Below are positions 34,851 through 43,858 of a DNA stretch of 49,947 bases, one piece after another (positions within the stretch are counted from its first letter, which is position 1; each line of letters begins with the position of its first letter). Under the pieces are notes generated by a model, which was not told where the DNA came from, ran no database searches, and saw nothing but the letters and a program-made list of their open reading frames with translations. The translations under genes and the position numbers were made by a program. This stretch comes from Paracoccaceae bacterium (GTDB taxonomy: Bacteria; Pseudomonadota; Alphaproteobacteria; Rhodobacterales; Rhodobacteraceae). The stretch covers positions 1 to 49,947 of the forward strand of contig JABURR010000069.1 of the NCBI GenBank assembly GCA_014762635.1, given 5' to 3'.

Positions 34851-37800
34851 TCCGCGGCCTCCTTCGAGCTAGCTTCCCGGTCGAGCCAGTCGACCTTCCG
34901 CATTTTCCTGACCACGACGAACTCGTCCCGGTTCGCGCCCACGGTGCCGTAGTAGTTGAACCCGTAGGATTGCTGGGCGTAGCCGCCGATCATGTGGGTA
35001 GGTTTCAGGATCGCGCGGGTCACCGAGTTGTGGATGCCCCCGCGCTTGCCGGTCTTTTCCGATCCCGGCGTGTTCACGATCTTCTCCTGGGCGTGGTACA
35101 TGAAGGTCGTTCCGTCCCTCATGCGCTGGCTGACCACCGCACGAGCGGTGAGCGCGCCGTTCACGTTGTAGAGCTCGACCCAGTCGTTATCGACGATCCC
35201 GGCCTTCTTCGCGTCGTTCTCGGAGATCCAGATTACCGGGCCACCGCGGTTCAGGGTCAGCATCAGCAGGTTGTCGGAATAGGTCGAGTGAATGCCCCAT
35301 TTCTGGTGCGGCGTGATGAAGTTCAGCACGAGGCTGTCGCCGTCGTCCTGCACCTCCTTCGTGATGGTCTTGAGATCCACCGGCGGACGGTAGGACATGA
35401 AGCCCTCGCCGAAGGCGCGCATCCAGAGGTGATCCTGGTAGAGCTGCTGACGGCCCGTGAGGGTGCGCCAGGGGATCAACTCGTGCACGTTGGTGTAGCC
35501 CGCGTTGTAGCAGACCTTTTCGCTTTCGAGCCCGGACCAGGTCGGCGAAGAGATGATCTTCCTCGGCTGCGCGGCGATGTCGCGGAACCGGATCTTCTCG
35601 TCCTCTTTGGGCAGCGCCAGGTGGGCGTGCTCTCTTCCGGTGATCTTGGACAGAGCCTCCCATGCCTTGACGGCGACCTCGCCGTTGGTCTCGGGCGCCA
35701 GCATCAGCACGACTTCCGATGCGTCGATGTCTGTGACGATCTTTGCGCAACCCTTGGCGGGACCATCTTCCCAGACACCGTTCAGGGCGCGCAGGGCCTC
35801 GACCTCGTGCTCGGTGTTCCAGCTGATGCCCTTGCCGCCATTGCCGATCTTGTCCATCAGCGGCCCAAGCGCAACGAACCGATCATAGAGCGCCAGGTAG
35901 TCCCGCTCGACCGCGATGTAGTTCGGCGCGGTCTTGCCCGGGATCAGGTCGCATTCGCCCTTCTTCCAGTCCTTCACCTGGTCCTGAGCGATTTCGGCCG
36001 GGGTGTCGTGCAGGATCGGCAGCGCGACGATGTCGGTCTCCTTCCCAAGGACCTCGGGCGCGACCTCCTGGAACTTCTTCGCGATCGCCTTGAAGATTTC
36101 CCAGTCCGACTTGGACTCGTAGGCCGGGTCCACCGCTGCCTGAAGCGGGTGGATGAACGGGTGCATGTCCGAAGTGTTGAGGTCATTCTTCTCGTACCAG
36201 CTGGCCGTCGGCAGAACGATGTCCGAGTAGACCGCCGTCGTGCTCATCCGGAAGTCGATGGTCACCAGCAGGTCGAGCTTGCCGCGCGGCGCTTCCTCGT
36301 GCCACTTGGCCTCTCTCGGAAGCTGCTTGCCCTCCTCGCCCAGGTCGCGACCAAGCACGCCATGTTCGGTTCCGAGAAGGTGCTTGAGGAAATATTCGTG
36401 CCCCTTGCCCGAGGAGCCCAGAAGGTTCGAGCGCCAGACGAACAGGTTCCGCGGCCAGTTCTCGGGCGCGTCGGGATCCTCGCACGACATTTCCAGTTCG
36501 CCGGATTTCAGTTGCTCGGCCACGTAGGCGGGGATTTCCTTGCCCGCCGCCTTGGCCGCCTTCGCCACCTCCAGCGGATTTGTCTTGAGTTGCGGCGCGG
36601 ATGGCAACCAGCCCATCCGCTCGGCCCGGATGTTGTAGTCGATGAGCGAGATGTCCCAATCGCCCTCGGGCGCCGTGGGGGACAGGATCTCGTCGGCCGT
36701 CAGCGTCTCGTAACGCCACTGGTCGGTATGGGCGTACCACATCGAGGTGGAGTTCATGTGCCGGGGCGGCCTGCCCCAGTCGAGCGCGAAGGCCAGCGGC
36801 AGCCAGCCGGTCTGCGGGCGCAGCTTTTCCTGGCCCACGTAATGCGCCCAGCCACCGCCCGATTGGCCCACGCAACCGCACATCACCAGCATGTTGATGA
36901 CGCCACGGTAGTTCATGTCCATGTGGTACCAGTGGTTCATCGCGGCACCGATGATGATCATCGACTTGCCCCGGGTCTTTTCCGCGTTCTGGGCGAATTC
37001 ACGGGCAACGTGGATGATCTTGCCGGCATCGACGCCGGTGATCTTCTCGGCCCAGGCCGGGGTGCCGGGGATATCCTCGGCGTAGTCCCGAGCCGCCCAC
37101 TCGCCCCCAAGTCCGCGGTCGAGGCCGTAGTTGGCGCAGAACAGGTCGAAGACCGTCGCGACCATCTCGGTCTTGCGCCCGACCTTGACCTTCTTGACCG
37201 GGACATTCTTGGTCAGCACGTTCGGACGGGTGTCGCCGGTCGAGAAATTCTCGGTGGCATCGGCCCCGAAATAGGGGAAGTCGACCCCGACGACATCGTC
37301 GTGATCCTCCTCCAGGACCAAGGACATCTGCAGATCCGCGTCCTCGGCACCGGCGCGCTCTTCCAGGTTCCATTTCCCGGCCTCGCCCCAGCGGTATCCG
37401 ACCGAGCCATTGGGCGCGACCATCTCGCCGGTCTTGCGATCAAGGGCGATCGTCTTCCATTCGGGATTGTTCTTCTCGCCCAGCTTGCCGGTCAGGTCAT
37501 CGGCGCGCAGGAACCGGCCCGGCACCAACCGTCCGTCCTTTTCCTCGAGCCGCACCAGCATCGGGAAGTCGCTGTACTTTCGGCAATAATCCGAGAAGTA
37601 CTCCGACTGCCGGTCCAGGTGGAACTCGCGCAGGATCACGTGACCGAATGCCATCGCCAACGCGGCATCCGTGCCTTGTTTGGCGTTCAGCCAGACGTCA
37701 CCGAACTTGGCGGCCTCCGAATAGTCCGGGCAGATCACGGCGGACTTGGCGCCACGATACCGGGCCTCGGTATAGAAATGCGCGTCGGGCGTCCGCGTCT

Positions 37801-38575
37801 GCGGGACGTTCGACCCCCACAGAAGCAGGTAGCCCGCATTGTACCAGTCGGCAGATTCCGGCACGTCGGTCTGCTCGCCCCAGGTCATGGGCGAGGCTGG
37901 CGGAAGGTCGCAGTACCAGTCGTAGAAGGACATGCAGACCCCGCCCAGCAGGCTGAGGTAGCGCGAGCCGGCGGCGTAGGAGACCATCGACATCGCCGGG
38001 ATCGGCGAGAAGCCGATGACACGGTCCGGGCCATAGGTCTTGGCGGTATAGGCGTTCGCGGCGGCAACCAACTCGGTCGCCTCGTCCCACGAGGCGCGCA
38101 CGAACCCGCCCTTGCCGCGCGTCTCGACATAGGAGGCGCGCAGGATCGGGTCGCTCTGGATCGCGGTCCAGGCTTCGACGGGGCTCATGGTCTTGCGCAT
38201 CCGCCGCCAGACCTTGAGCATGCGGCCACGGACAAGCGGCGTCTTCACGCGGTTCGCACTGTAGAGATACCAGCTGTAGGACGCCCCCCGCGCACAGCCG
38301 CGCGGCTCGTGATTGGGAAGATCCGGGCGGGTGCGCGGGTAGTCGGTCTGCTGGGTTTCCCAGGTCACGATGCCGGATTTCACGTAAATCTTCCAACTGC
38401 ACGACCCGGTGCAGTTCACCCCGTGGGTGGAGCGCACGACCTTGTCGTGACGCCAGCGATTTCTGTAGGTCTCCTCCCAGTCGCGGCTCTCGCGGGTAAC
38501 CTGGCCGTGGCCGTCCGAGAACTGCTCCAATTCCTTGGACTGGAGGAAGTTCAACCTGTCGAGCAGATGGCTCAT
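34847..38575 (-). CDS. narG: Respiratory nitrate reductase alpha (catalytic) subunit
   Basis: A 1242-residue molybdo-bis-MGD enzyme. The N-terminal FS0 cluster region reads HGVNCTGSCSW … GCARGASYSW, and the Mo-coordinating Asp region is QQTDYPR-like. The start MSHLLDRLNFLQ is the NarG N-terminus; I use the ATG at 38575, with AGGAGA upstream, rather than one ten codons earlier. There is no twin-arginine signal, so the enzyme faces the cytoplasm. It reduces nitrate to nitrite for anaerobic respiration. A long open frame exists on the opposite strand but reflects composition only. Confidence 0.96.
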   Translation of the reverse strand: MSHLLDRLNFLQSKELEQFSDGHGQVTRESRDWEETYRNRWRHDKVVRSTHGVNCTGSCSWKIYVKSGIVTWETQQTDYPRTRPDLPNHEPRGCARGASYSWYLYSANRVKTPLVRGRMLKVWRRMRKTMSPVEAWTAIQSDPILRASYVETRGKGGFVRASWDEATELVAAANAYTAKTYGPDRVIGFSPIPAMSMVSYAAGSRYLSLLGGVCMSFYDWYCDLPPASPMTWGEQTDVPESADWYNAGYLLLWGSNVPQTRTPDAHFYTEARYRGAKSAVICPDYSEAAKFGDVWLNAKQGTDAALAMAFGHVILREFHLDRQSEYFSDYCRKYSDFPMLVRLEEKDGRLVPGRFLRADDLTGKLGEKNNPEWKTIALDRKTGEMVAPNGSVGYRWGEAGKWNLEERAGAEDADLQMSLVLEEDHDDVVGVDFPYFGADATENFSTGDTRPNVLTKNVPVKKVKVGRKTEMVATVFDLFCANYGLDRGLGGEWAARDYAEDIPGTPAWAEKITGVDAGKIIHVAREFAQNAEKTRGKSMIIIGAAMNHWYHMDMNYRGVINMLVMCGCVGQSGGGWAHYVGQEKLRPQTGWLPLAFALDWGRPPRHMNSTSMWYAHTDQWRYETLTADEILSPTAPEGDWDISLIDYNIRAERMGWLPSAPQLKTNPLEVAKAAKAAGKEIPAYVAEQLKSGELEMSCEDPDAPENWPRNLFVWRSNLLGSSGKGHEYFLKHLLGTEHGVLGRDLGEEGKQLPREAKWHEEAPRGKLDLLVTIDFRMSTTAVYSDIVLPTASWYEKNDLNTSDMHPFIHPLQAAVDPAYESKSDWEIFKAIAKKFQEVAPEVLGKETDIVALPILHDTPAEIAQDQVKDWKKGECDLIPGKTAPNYIAVERDYLALYDRFVALGPLMDKIGNGGKGISWNTEHEVEALRALNGVWEDGPAKGCAKIVTDIDASEVVLMLAPETNGEVAVKAWEALSKITGREHAHLALPKEDEKIRFRDIAAQPRKIISSPTWSGLESEKVCYNAGYTNVHELIPWRTLTGRQQLYQDHLWMRAFGEGFMSYRPPVDLKTITKEVQDDGDSLVLNFITPHQKWGIHSTYSDNLLMLTLNRGGPVIWISENDAKKAGIVDNDWVELYNVNGALTARAVVSQRMRDGTTFMYHAQEKIVNTPGSEKTGKRGGIHNSVTRAILKPTHMIGGYAQQSYGFNYYGTVGANRDEFVVVRKMRKVDWLDREASSKEAAE

Positions 38576-38629
38576 TGTTTTTCTCCTGTGGTTGGCCAGG
38601 CGCACCAGGGCGCGCCCGGCGTCAACTGT

Positions 38630-40027
38630 TCAGCACGGCACGGGCGCGTTCTTGCGGCTGTAGAAGCCCCAGGTGATCACCAGGCACAGCACGTAGAAGA
38701 CCAGGAAGCTCCACAACGCGCCGTTCGGGGCGCCGGTCATCGAGATCGAGGTGCCGTAGGCCTTGGGGATGAAGAACGCACCGTAGGCGGCAATGGCACT
38801 GGTGAAGGCGATGATCGCGGAGCTTTCGCGCTCGGCCGTCTTCAGCGTCTCGGCCGCGTCAAGCTGCGGCAGCAGCCGCGGGATCTCTTGCCGGATGATC
38901 GTCGGGATCATCTGGAACGTGGACGCATTGCCGACACCCGTCAGGAAGAACAGCGCCATGAAACAGGCGAAGAAGCCCCAGAAACTGCCCGTAGGATTAG
39001 CCTCGGACGGCAGGAACTGCAGGACCCCGTAGACCGCGATGATCATCCCGAGAAAGACCCAGAAAGTCACACGGCCACCGCCGAACTTGTCCGAAACCCA
39101 ACCCGTGGCCGCCCGGCTCAGGGCACCGACAAGCGGCCCAAGAAAGGCGTAGGACAGCACGTTCACATCCGGAAACTGCGTCTTCATCAGCAGCGGGAAG
39201 CCCGCCGAATAGCCGATGAAGCTGCCGAAGGTCCCGGTGTAGAGGATGCACATGATCCAGTTGTGCGTGCGCTTGAGGATCGAAAGCTGCGTGGCCAGCG
39301 AGGCCTTCGCATCGGCGATGTCATTCATGCCGAACCACGCGGCGATCGCCGTTACCACGATGAAGGGCACCCAGATGAACCCAGCGTTCTGCAGCCAGAG
39401 TTCGCTGCCATCGGGAAGGGATTGCGCCTCACCCCCGATGGCCCCGAAAACCCCGGCCGTGATGACAATCGGCACGAGGAACTGCATGACCGAGACGCCT
39501 GCATTTCCCAGGCCCGCGTTCAGCGCCAGCGCATTGCCCTTGGTCTTCTTCGGATAGAAATAGGCGATGTTGGCCATCGAGGATGCGAAGTTGCCGCCGC
39601 CGAAGCCGCAGAGCAGCGCGAGGATCAGGAACCAGCCATAGCTCGTGTCAGGGTTCTGGACCGCAAAGCCGATGCCCAGCGCCGGAAGCAGCAGCGAAGC
39701 GGTCGACAGCGTCGTCCAGAGCCGCCCGCCGAAGATCGGGATCATGAAGCTGTAGAAGATCCTGAGCGTCGCGCCCGACAGGCCCGGTAGCGCGGCCAGC
39801 CAGAACAGTTGCCCGGTAGAATACTCGAACCCGATGGCCGGAAGCTTGGCTACCACGACGGACCAGACCATCCAGACCGAGAAGGCCAGAAGAAGGCAGG
39901 GGATCGAGATCCAGAGGTTTCGGGACGCAATCGCGTGACCCTTCGTCTTCCAGAACTCCTCGTCCTCGGGGCGCCAGTCGGTCAGGGTGTGCCCTCGCTG
40001 GCCGGAGTTTGTGTCTGTCATCGCCAT
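38630..40027 (-). CDS. narK: Nitrate/nitrite MFS transporter, NarK2-like
   Basis: A 465-residue NNP-family transporter with about 12 hydrophobic helices. The nitrate signatures are recognisable: GFGGGNFASSMANIAYFYPKK and, in the second half, FLTGVGNASTFQMIP. It probably exchanges nitrate for nitrite (NarK2 type). Its Shine-Dalgarno GGGAGG is 5 bases before the first ATG. In relatives such as Paracoccus the two NarK halves are fused; here this is a separate gene 68 bases after the other transporter and 54 bases before narG. Confidence 0.93.
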   Translation of the reverse strand: MAMTDTNSGQRGHTLTDWRPEDEEFWKTKGHAIASRNLWISIPCLLLAFSVWMVWSVVVAKLPAIGFEYSTGQLFWLAALPGLSGATLRIFYSFMIPIFGGRLWTTLSTASLLLPALGIGFAVQNPDTSYGWFLILALLCGFGGGNFASSMANIAYFYPKKTKGNALALNAGLGNAGVSVMQFLVPIVITAGVFGAIGGEAQSLPDGSELWLQNAGFIWVPFIVVTAIAAWFGMNDIADAKASLATQLSILKRTHNWIMCILYTGTFGSFIGYSAGFPLLMKTQFPDVNVLSYAFLGPLVGALSRAATGWVSDKFGGGRVTFWVFLGMIIAVYGVLQFLPSEANPTGSFWGFFACFMALFFLTGVGNASTFQMIPTIIRQEIPRLLPQLDAAETLKTAERESSAIIAFTSAIAAYGAFFIPKAYGTSISMTGAPNGALWSFLVFYVLCLVITWGFYSRKNAPVPC

Positions 40028-40095
40028 GGGAACCTCCCTTGCGGCGTAATTGGGGGATGCGGGCCGCGGTCAGGGCGGCCCGCAGGTGGATCAAG

Positions 40096-41463
40096 TCACT
40101 GCGCAGGCTGCGTCGCAGCCGACGTCTTGGCGTGTTGCGGATGTCCTGCCGGGGCCGGGTGCGGTTCTTCCGGCACGTCCGAGAGGTATTTCTCGTCCGA
40201 GAGAGCGGGGTGACGGGCGCGTTCCATCCTGCGGATCGCCACATGCATCCAGACGGTCGAGACGCCGACGATCACGAAGAGCAGCATGAACGGCGCCGTC
40301 CAGACGCCGGTATGGTCGAGCAGCATCCCGAAGGCGATCGGCAGGAAGAACCCGCCGAGACCGCCGATCATGCCCACAAGCCCACCGACCGAGCCCACGT
40401 GGTGCGGGTAGTAGACCGGGATGTGCTTGTAGACAGCCGCCTTGCCAAGGCTCATCAGGAAGCCCAGGACAACGGTGAGCGAGACGAAGACACCGACGCT
40501 GAGACCGAAGTTGAACTCGATCGGGCCGGTGATGCCCTGCACCACGTAGCTCGTCTGCGGGTAGCTCATCACGAACAGGATCACGAGCGACCCGATGAAG
40601 GTCACGTACATCACGAAGCGCGCGCCCCACTTGTCGGACATCCAGCCACCCAATGCCCGGAAAACCGAGCCAGGCAGCGAATAGAGCCCCGCGAAGACGC
40701 CCGCCGTGGTCAGTTCCAACCCGTACGCACCGACGTAGTAGCGTGGCAGGAAACTTGCCAACGCAACGAAGGCGCCGAAAACGAAGAAGTAGTAGGTGGC
40801 AAAACGCCAGACCTGGATGTTCTTGAGCGGTTCGAGCTGGGAGCCGGCCGAAACAGGCTGCGCGCCGGTCTTCTTCCGCTCTTCCTGAACGGGGTCCGTC
40901 TTGGCAAAGAGGTAGAAGAGCACCGCCGTAACCGCGAGCACGATCGCGTAGACCCGGGCCGTGCCTTCCCAGCCTATCGCCACCACGAGGAACGGTGCGG
41001 CGAAGTTGGTCACCGCGGCCCCGACGTTGCCCGCGCCGAAAATCCCGAGGGCCGTGCCCTGGTGCTCTTTCTCGAACCAGCGCGAGGTATAGGCGACACC
41101 CACGATGAACGACCCGCCTGCGAGGCCCAGGCCAAGCGCCGCCAGCAGGAAGACCTCGTAGGTCTGCACGCTGGTCAGCAGCCAGACCGCGATCGAAGTG
41201 ATCAGCATCTGGAGCGGGAACATGATCCGACCGCCGTATTGCTCGGTCCAGACGCCCAGGAAGATCCGGCTTACCGAGCCAGTCAGAACGGGAGTGGCGA
41301 CCAGAAGCCCGAACTGGGTGTCGCTGAGGCCAAGCTCCTGTTTGATCTTGACCCCGATGATCGAGAAGATCGTCCAGACCGCGAAGCAGACCGTGAACGC
41401 AAAGGTACTAAGCCCCAAGGCCCGGTACTGGTCTGTACGTGTAACTCCGGTGAGTGTGTGCAT
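40096..41463 (-). CDS. narK: Nitrate MFS transporter, NarK1-like
   Basis: A 455-residue NNP-family transporter with about 12 helices. The first nitrate signature is GLAGGSFIVGVAYTSRWFEKEHQG and the second is GGLVGMIGGLGGFFLP, resembling NarK1-type nitrate/proton symporters and NasA. The start is the ATG at 41463 with GGAGGA 7 bases upstream. A Pro/Ala/His-rich tail of about 35 residues follows the last helix. It is the first gene of the nar operon, 86 bases downstream of an FNR/NNR-like box. Confidence 0.92.
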   Translation of the reverse strand: MHTLTGVTRTDQYRALGLSTFAFTVCFAVWTIFSIIGVKIKQELGLSDTQFGLLVATPVLTGSVSRIFLGVWTEQYGGRIMFPLQMLITSIAVWLLTSVQTYEVFLLAALGLGLAGGSFIVGVAYTSRWFEKEHQGTALGIFGAGNVGAAVTNFAAPFLVVAIGWEGTARVYAIVLAVTAVLFYLFAKTDPVQEERKKTGAQPVSAGSQLEPLKNIQVWRFATYYFFVFGAFVALASFLPRYYVGAYGLELTTAGVFAGLYSLPGSVFRALGGWMSDKWGARFVMYVTFIGSLVILFVMSYPQTSYVVQGITGPIEFNFGLSVGVFVSLTVVLGFLMSLGKAAVYKHIPVYYPHHVGSVGGLVGMIGGLGGFFLPIAFGMLLDHTGVWTAPFMLLFVIVGVSTVWMHVAIRRMERARHPALSDEKYLSDVPEEPHPAPAGHPQHAKTSAATQPAQ

Positions 41464-41548
41464 GAAACAGTCCTCCAAGCATCCGTATTCGTTCGCCGCC
41501 GCATTGCGGGCTTGAGCACAGGACTGTCGGAGAATGCGTTCACGGAAC

Positions 41549-41562
41549 TTGATCTAGGTCAT
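41549..41562. promoter_or_regulatory. FNR/NNR-like box upstream of the nar operon
   Basis: TTGATctagGTCAT has one perfect FNR half-site and one NNR-like half-site at correct spacing. It lies 86 bases before the first narK start on the minus strand, where an activator such as NarR or FnrL would bind. Confidence 0.65.
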
Positions 41563-41662
41563 TATCTGAGAATTATGCAGCAAAATAAATTAGTTATCAA
41601 AATTCTTCGGGTCGCGACAGTGCGCGGATCAAGCGACCTCTTGAGGCCGGTCGATCGCGGAA

Positions 41663-41676
41663 TTGACATTTGTCAT
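41663..41676. promoter_or_regulatory. FNR/NNR-like box upstream of narR
   Basis: TTGACatttGTCAT is a dyad of the Dnr/NNR type, 34 bases before the narR start codon. It may serve autoregulation or cross-control by FnrL. Confidence 0.55.
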
Positions 41677-41684
41677 GCGATGCC

Positions 41685-41698
41685 TTGAATTGAGTCAA
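41685..41698. promoter_or_regulatory. Third FNR-like dyad, next to the narR start
   Basis: TTGAAttgaGTCAA has FNR spacing and symmetry but diverges at two half-site positions. It ends 11 bases before the narR GTG, close enough to block transcription or ribosome access if bound. Confidence 0.45.
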
Positions 41699-41709
41699 AA
41701 GGGGCTGCC

Positions 41710-42420
41710 GTGCGACTTGGACTTCCAGAAGCCGATTTTCCGGACATCAGGGGCCTTCATCTCTTTTCGGGGATGGAGGACGAGCATTTCGTCAACCTGA
41801 TGCACGCGGCCTACGTTCAGAACTTTCCGCCGCAAATCGAACTCATCACCGAGGGCGATCCCAGCGACTTCCTGCATATCCTCCTGTCAGGCACCGTCGA
41901 GTTGTTCTCCACATGGAAAGACCGTGAGACCTGCATGGCAACGGTCTACCCGATCTCGACCTTCATCCTTGCCGCGACCATCAAAAGCGCCCCTTACCTG
42001 ATGTCGGCCAGAACGCTCGAGAAAAGCCGCATCGCGCTCATTCCCAGCCAGGATGTCCTTGCGGCCTTCGACAAGGACAATGATTTCGCGCGCGCGATCG
42101 TTGGCGAACTGGCGACATGCTATCGCTCGGTCGTCAAGTCGCAGAAGGACCTGAAACTGCGAACTTCGCTGGAACGGCTGGCCAACTACCTCCTGCGCAC
42201 CCAAAAACGTGCCGGAAACGGGGGGGACTTCGAACTCCCGACAGAAAAACGCCGCCTCGCCTCGGCCCTCGGCATGACGCCCGAGAACCTCAGCCGCGCC
42301 TTCAAGAGCCTACAGCCCTATGGTGTTCAGGTGGACGGGAACCGGATCACCATCACGGATCAGGAAGACTTGGAACGCTTCGCCAAACCGAGCCCGCTGA
42401 TCGACGATCACACGACGTGA
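41710..42420 (+). CDS. narR: Crp/FNR-family nitrate-respiration regulator NarR
   Basis: A 236-residue Crp/FNR-family protein. The N-terminal about 125 residues are a cyclic-nucleotide-binding-like beta barrel (LHLFSGMEDEHFVNLM… LITEGDPSDFLHILLSGTVELF). The C-terminal helix-turn-helix is EKRRLASALGMTPENLSRAFKSL. The cysteine cluster of FNR is absent, matching the Dnr/NarR group, which sense nitrate/nitrite or NO. The start is GTG at 41710, preceded by AAGGGG. It is divergent from narK-narGHJI and should activate it through the box at 41549-41562. Dnr-type NO sensing is the alternative. Confidence 0.85.
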   Translation: MRLGLPEADFPDIRGLHLFSGMEDEHFVNLMHAAYVQNFPPQIELITEGDPSDFLHILLSGTVELFSTWKDRETCMATVYPISTFILAATIKSAPYLMSARTLEKSRIALIPSQDVLAAFDKDNDFARAIVGELATCYRSVVKSQKDLKLRTSLERLANYLLRTQKRAGNGGDFELPTEKRRLASALGMTPENLSRAFKSLQPYGVQVDGNRITITDQEDLERFAKPSPLIDDHTT

Positions 42421-42697
42421 TGGAAATCTTGTAGAGAAAACATCGGTTGCCGAGGCCTCCTCCTGGCACCAAGGTCAACGGCCTCCCTGGCACAGATCAT
42501 CGCAACTAGCGCAAGGGCCCGCCCAGAGCGGGGCCTCATGGAACGGCGTGATTTGCGTAAAGGGCTAGACGGCCTCTACTTCCTCTGCGGTGGTTGGTTC
42601 GAGCAATTCCACAACGCCTTCTTCCCCATCCTGGCTCAAGTCCCAAGTGAGGTGACGCGATTTTTCAGACTCTTCGCGGCACTGAAAATTCGCGCAT
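42421..42697. other. Spacer between narR and the PQQ-associated binding protein
   Basis: This 277-base space between convergent genes holds an imperfect GC stem (GGGCCCGCCCAGAGCGGGGCC at 42515-42535, shown in outline) that could terminate either gene. A stretch around 42541-42580 would read ERRDLRKGLDGL, faintly like IS66 TnpB, but too short to call. Confidence 0.35.
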
Positions 42698-43858
42698 TCA
42701 GAACTGGCAGGTACTCTCCGGCCGATCCCATCCGAGTGTGTCGAGCGTATCGGTCCGGTGTTCGAAACCCTGGAGCGGCGCGACGGAGATGACCGCGTTG
42801 TGGGTTGCCAGTAGGATCGGTTGGCGCAGTTGACCGTTCCAGTCCCGGAAATTGCCGCGTACGCCCTTGTAGAGATCAATCGACAGGTCTTGCGAGCGCA
42901 GCGCGGCGGAGACGGCGGCCCGGTCGGCGGACCGGACGCTGGTCACCGCGTCCACGACCGAGCGGACCGCGACCCATGCGGCCCAGTCCTCGGAGGTCAT
43001 GTCGCGCTCGGCGATCCGGCGAAATCTCTGGTTCAACTGTGGGGCGCCGTATCTCTCGAAGGTCCAGTGCCACGCGCGTGGGGACAGGCCTTCCGAGCCG
43101 ACGACAGGACGCGCGGCATAGGTGTGGAACGGAACATAGCGGCCGAACTCGCCTTCATCGTCCACGATCCAGATCACGTCATGGGTGGGCCCGCCGGTCA
43201 AAAGCGCGATGTTGTTCCGGTCGCGCCTGCGCGGATCGTTGGTCAGTTCGAAGTTCTTCTCATCGACGATGCGCAGCCCGAATTTGGCGGCGGATCTGCG
43301 CACCGCCTCCACGATCTCGAGGTCGCGTTCGGAGTCGCTGTGAAGCAGCAGGACCCGCGGCCAGCTTTGACCGCGCAGGTGCTGGGCCAGGGCATCGGTC
43401 AGCATCGAGTCCGAAGGCGCAGAATGCAGCAGCGCGGGGGAACATCCCTCCTGGCGCCAATGGTTGGCACCGTCCCGGATGTTGATGAGCGTGTCCTGCG
43501 GCTGGGCGGTTGCGATGGCTTCCGCCATTGCGTCGCGGGGCAGGTCGATCAGAACGGCGAGTGGTTCGCCGTCCAGAACATCTCGCAGAACTCCTGCGAC
43601 GGTCTCCTCCTCCGCGATCAGCCGTTCGGTCAACTCGAACTTGACCCCGAGTGCGCGGCCCAGAACACGGGTGTCGCGAAAGCCAAGGCGAACCCCGTCG
43701 AGCGGGCGCTTCCTGTCTCGCAGGGACAGGCCGGTATAGACCGCTTGCGGTTCGTAGTAGGGATCGCCGTCAAGACCGAGATAGACGATGCGCGCCACGT
43801 CCTGGCCGAAGGCCGGGCTTGCAAGCAGCAGGACGAGAGCGAAAACCTTACTGATCAT
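42698..43858 (-). CDS. PQQ-alcohol-dehydrogenase-associated ABC substrate-binding protein
   Basis: A protein of about 386 residues. A Sec signal (MISKVFALVLLLASPAFG) is followed by a branched-chain-amino-acid-type periplasmic-binding fold (VARIVYLGLDGDPYYEPQ…, RVLLLHSDSERDLEIVEAV, VWIVDDEGEFGRYVP). It belongs to the recurrent family of solute-binding proteins found with PQQ alcohol dehydrogenases. An ATG five codons earlier (43873) is possible; neither has a strong ribosome site. It overlaps the end of the beta-propeller gene. The ABC ATPase and permease genes that usually follow in such loci are absent, since narR comes next. Confidence 0.8.
   Translation of the reverse strand: MISKVFALVLLLASPAFGQDVARIVYLGLDGDPYYEPQAVYTGLSLRDRKRPLDGVRLGFRDTRVLGRALGVKFELTERLIAEEETVAGVLRDVLDGEPLAVLIDLPRDAMAEAIATAQPQDTLINIRDGANHWRQEGCSPALLHSAPSDSMLTDALAQHLRGQSWPRVLLLHSDSERDLEIVEAVRRSAAKFGLRIVDEKNFELTNDPRRRDRNNIALLTGGPTHDVIWIVDDEGEFGRYVPFHTYAARPVVGSEGLSPRAWHWTFERYGAPQLNQRFRRIAERDMTSEDWAAWVAVRSVVDAVTSVRSADRAAVSAALRSQDLSIDLYKGVRGNFRDWNGQLRQPILLATHNAVISVAPLQGFEHRTDTLDTLGWDRPESTCQF

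Noticed and set aside
34970-39790. A 1606-codon open frame on the plus strand opposite narG and narK2
   Set aside because: It is antisense to well-identified genes, has no coherent domains and is rich in Arg, His, Val and Asp, as expected from the reversed codon bias of GC-rich genes.
40009-41688. A 559-codon plus-strand frame opposite narK1
   Set aside because: Very rich in Arg, Glu and Asp with no domain; the reverse strand encodes an obvious 12-helix transporter.
42541-42792. An IS66 TnpB-like segment (RKGLDGL)
   Set aside because: Only about a dozen residues resemble TnpB and the rest of the frame does not match, so similarity may be chance.
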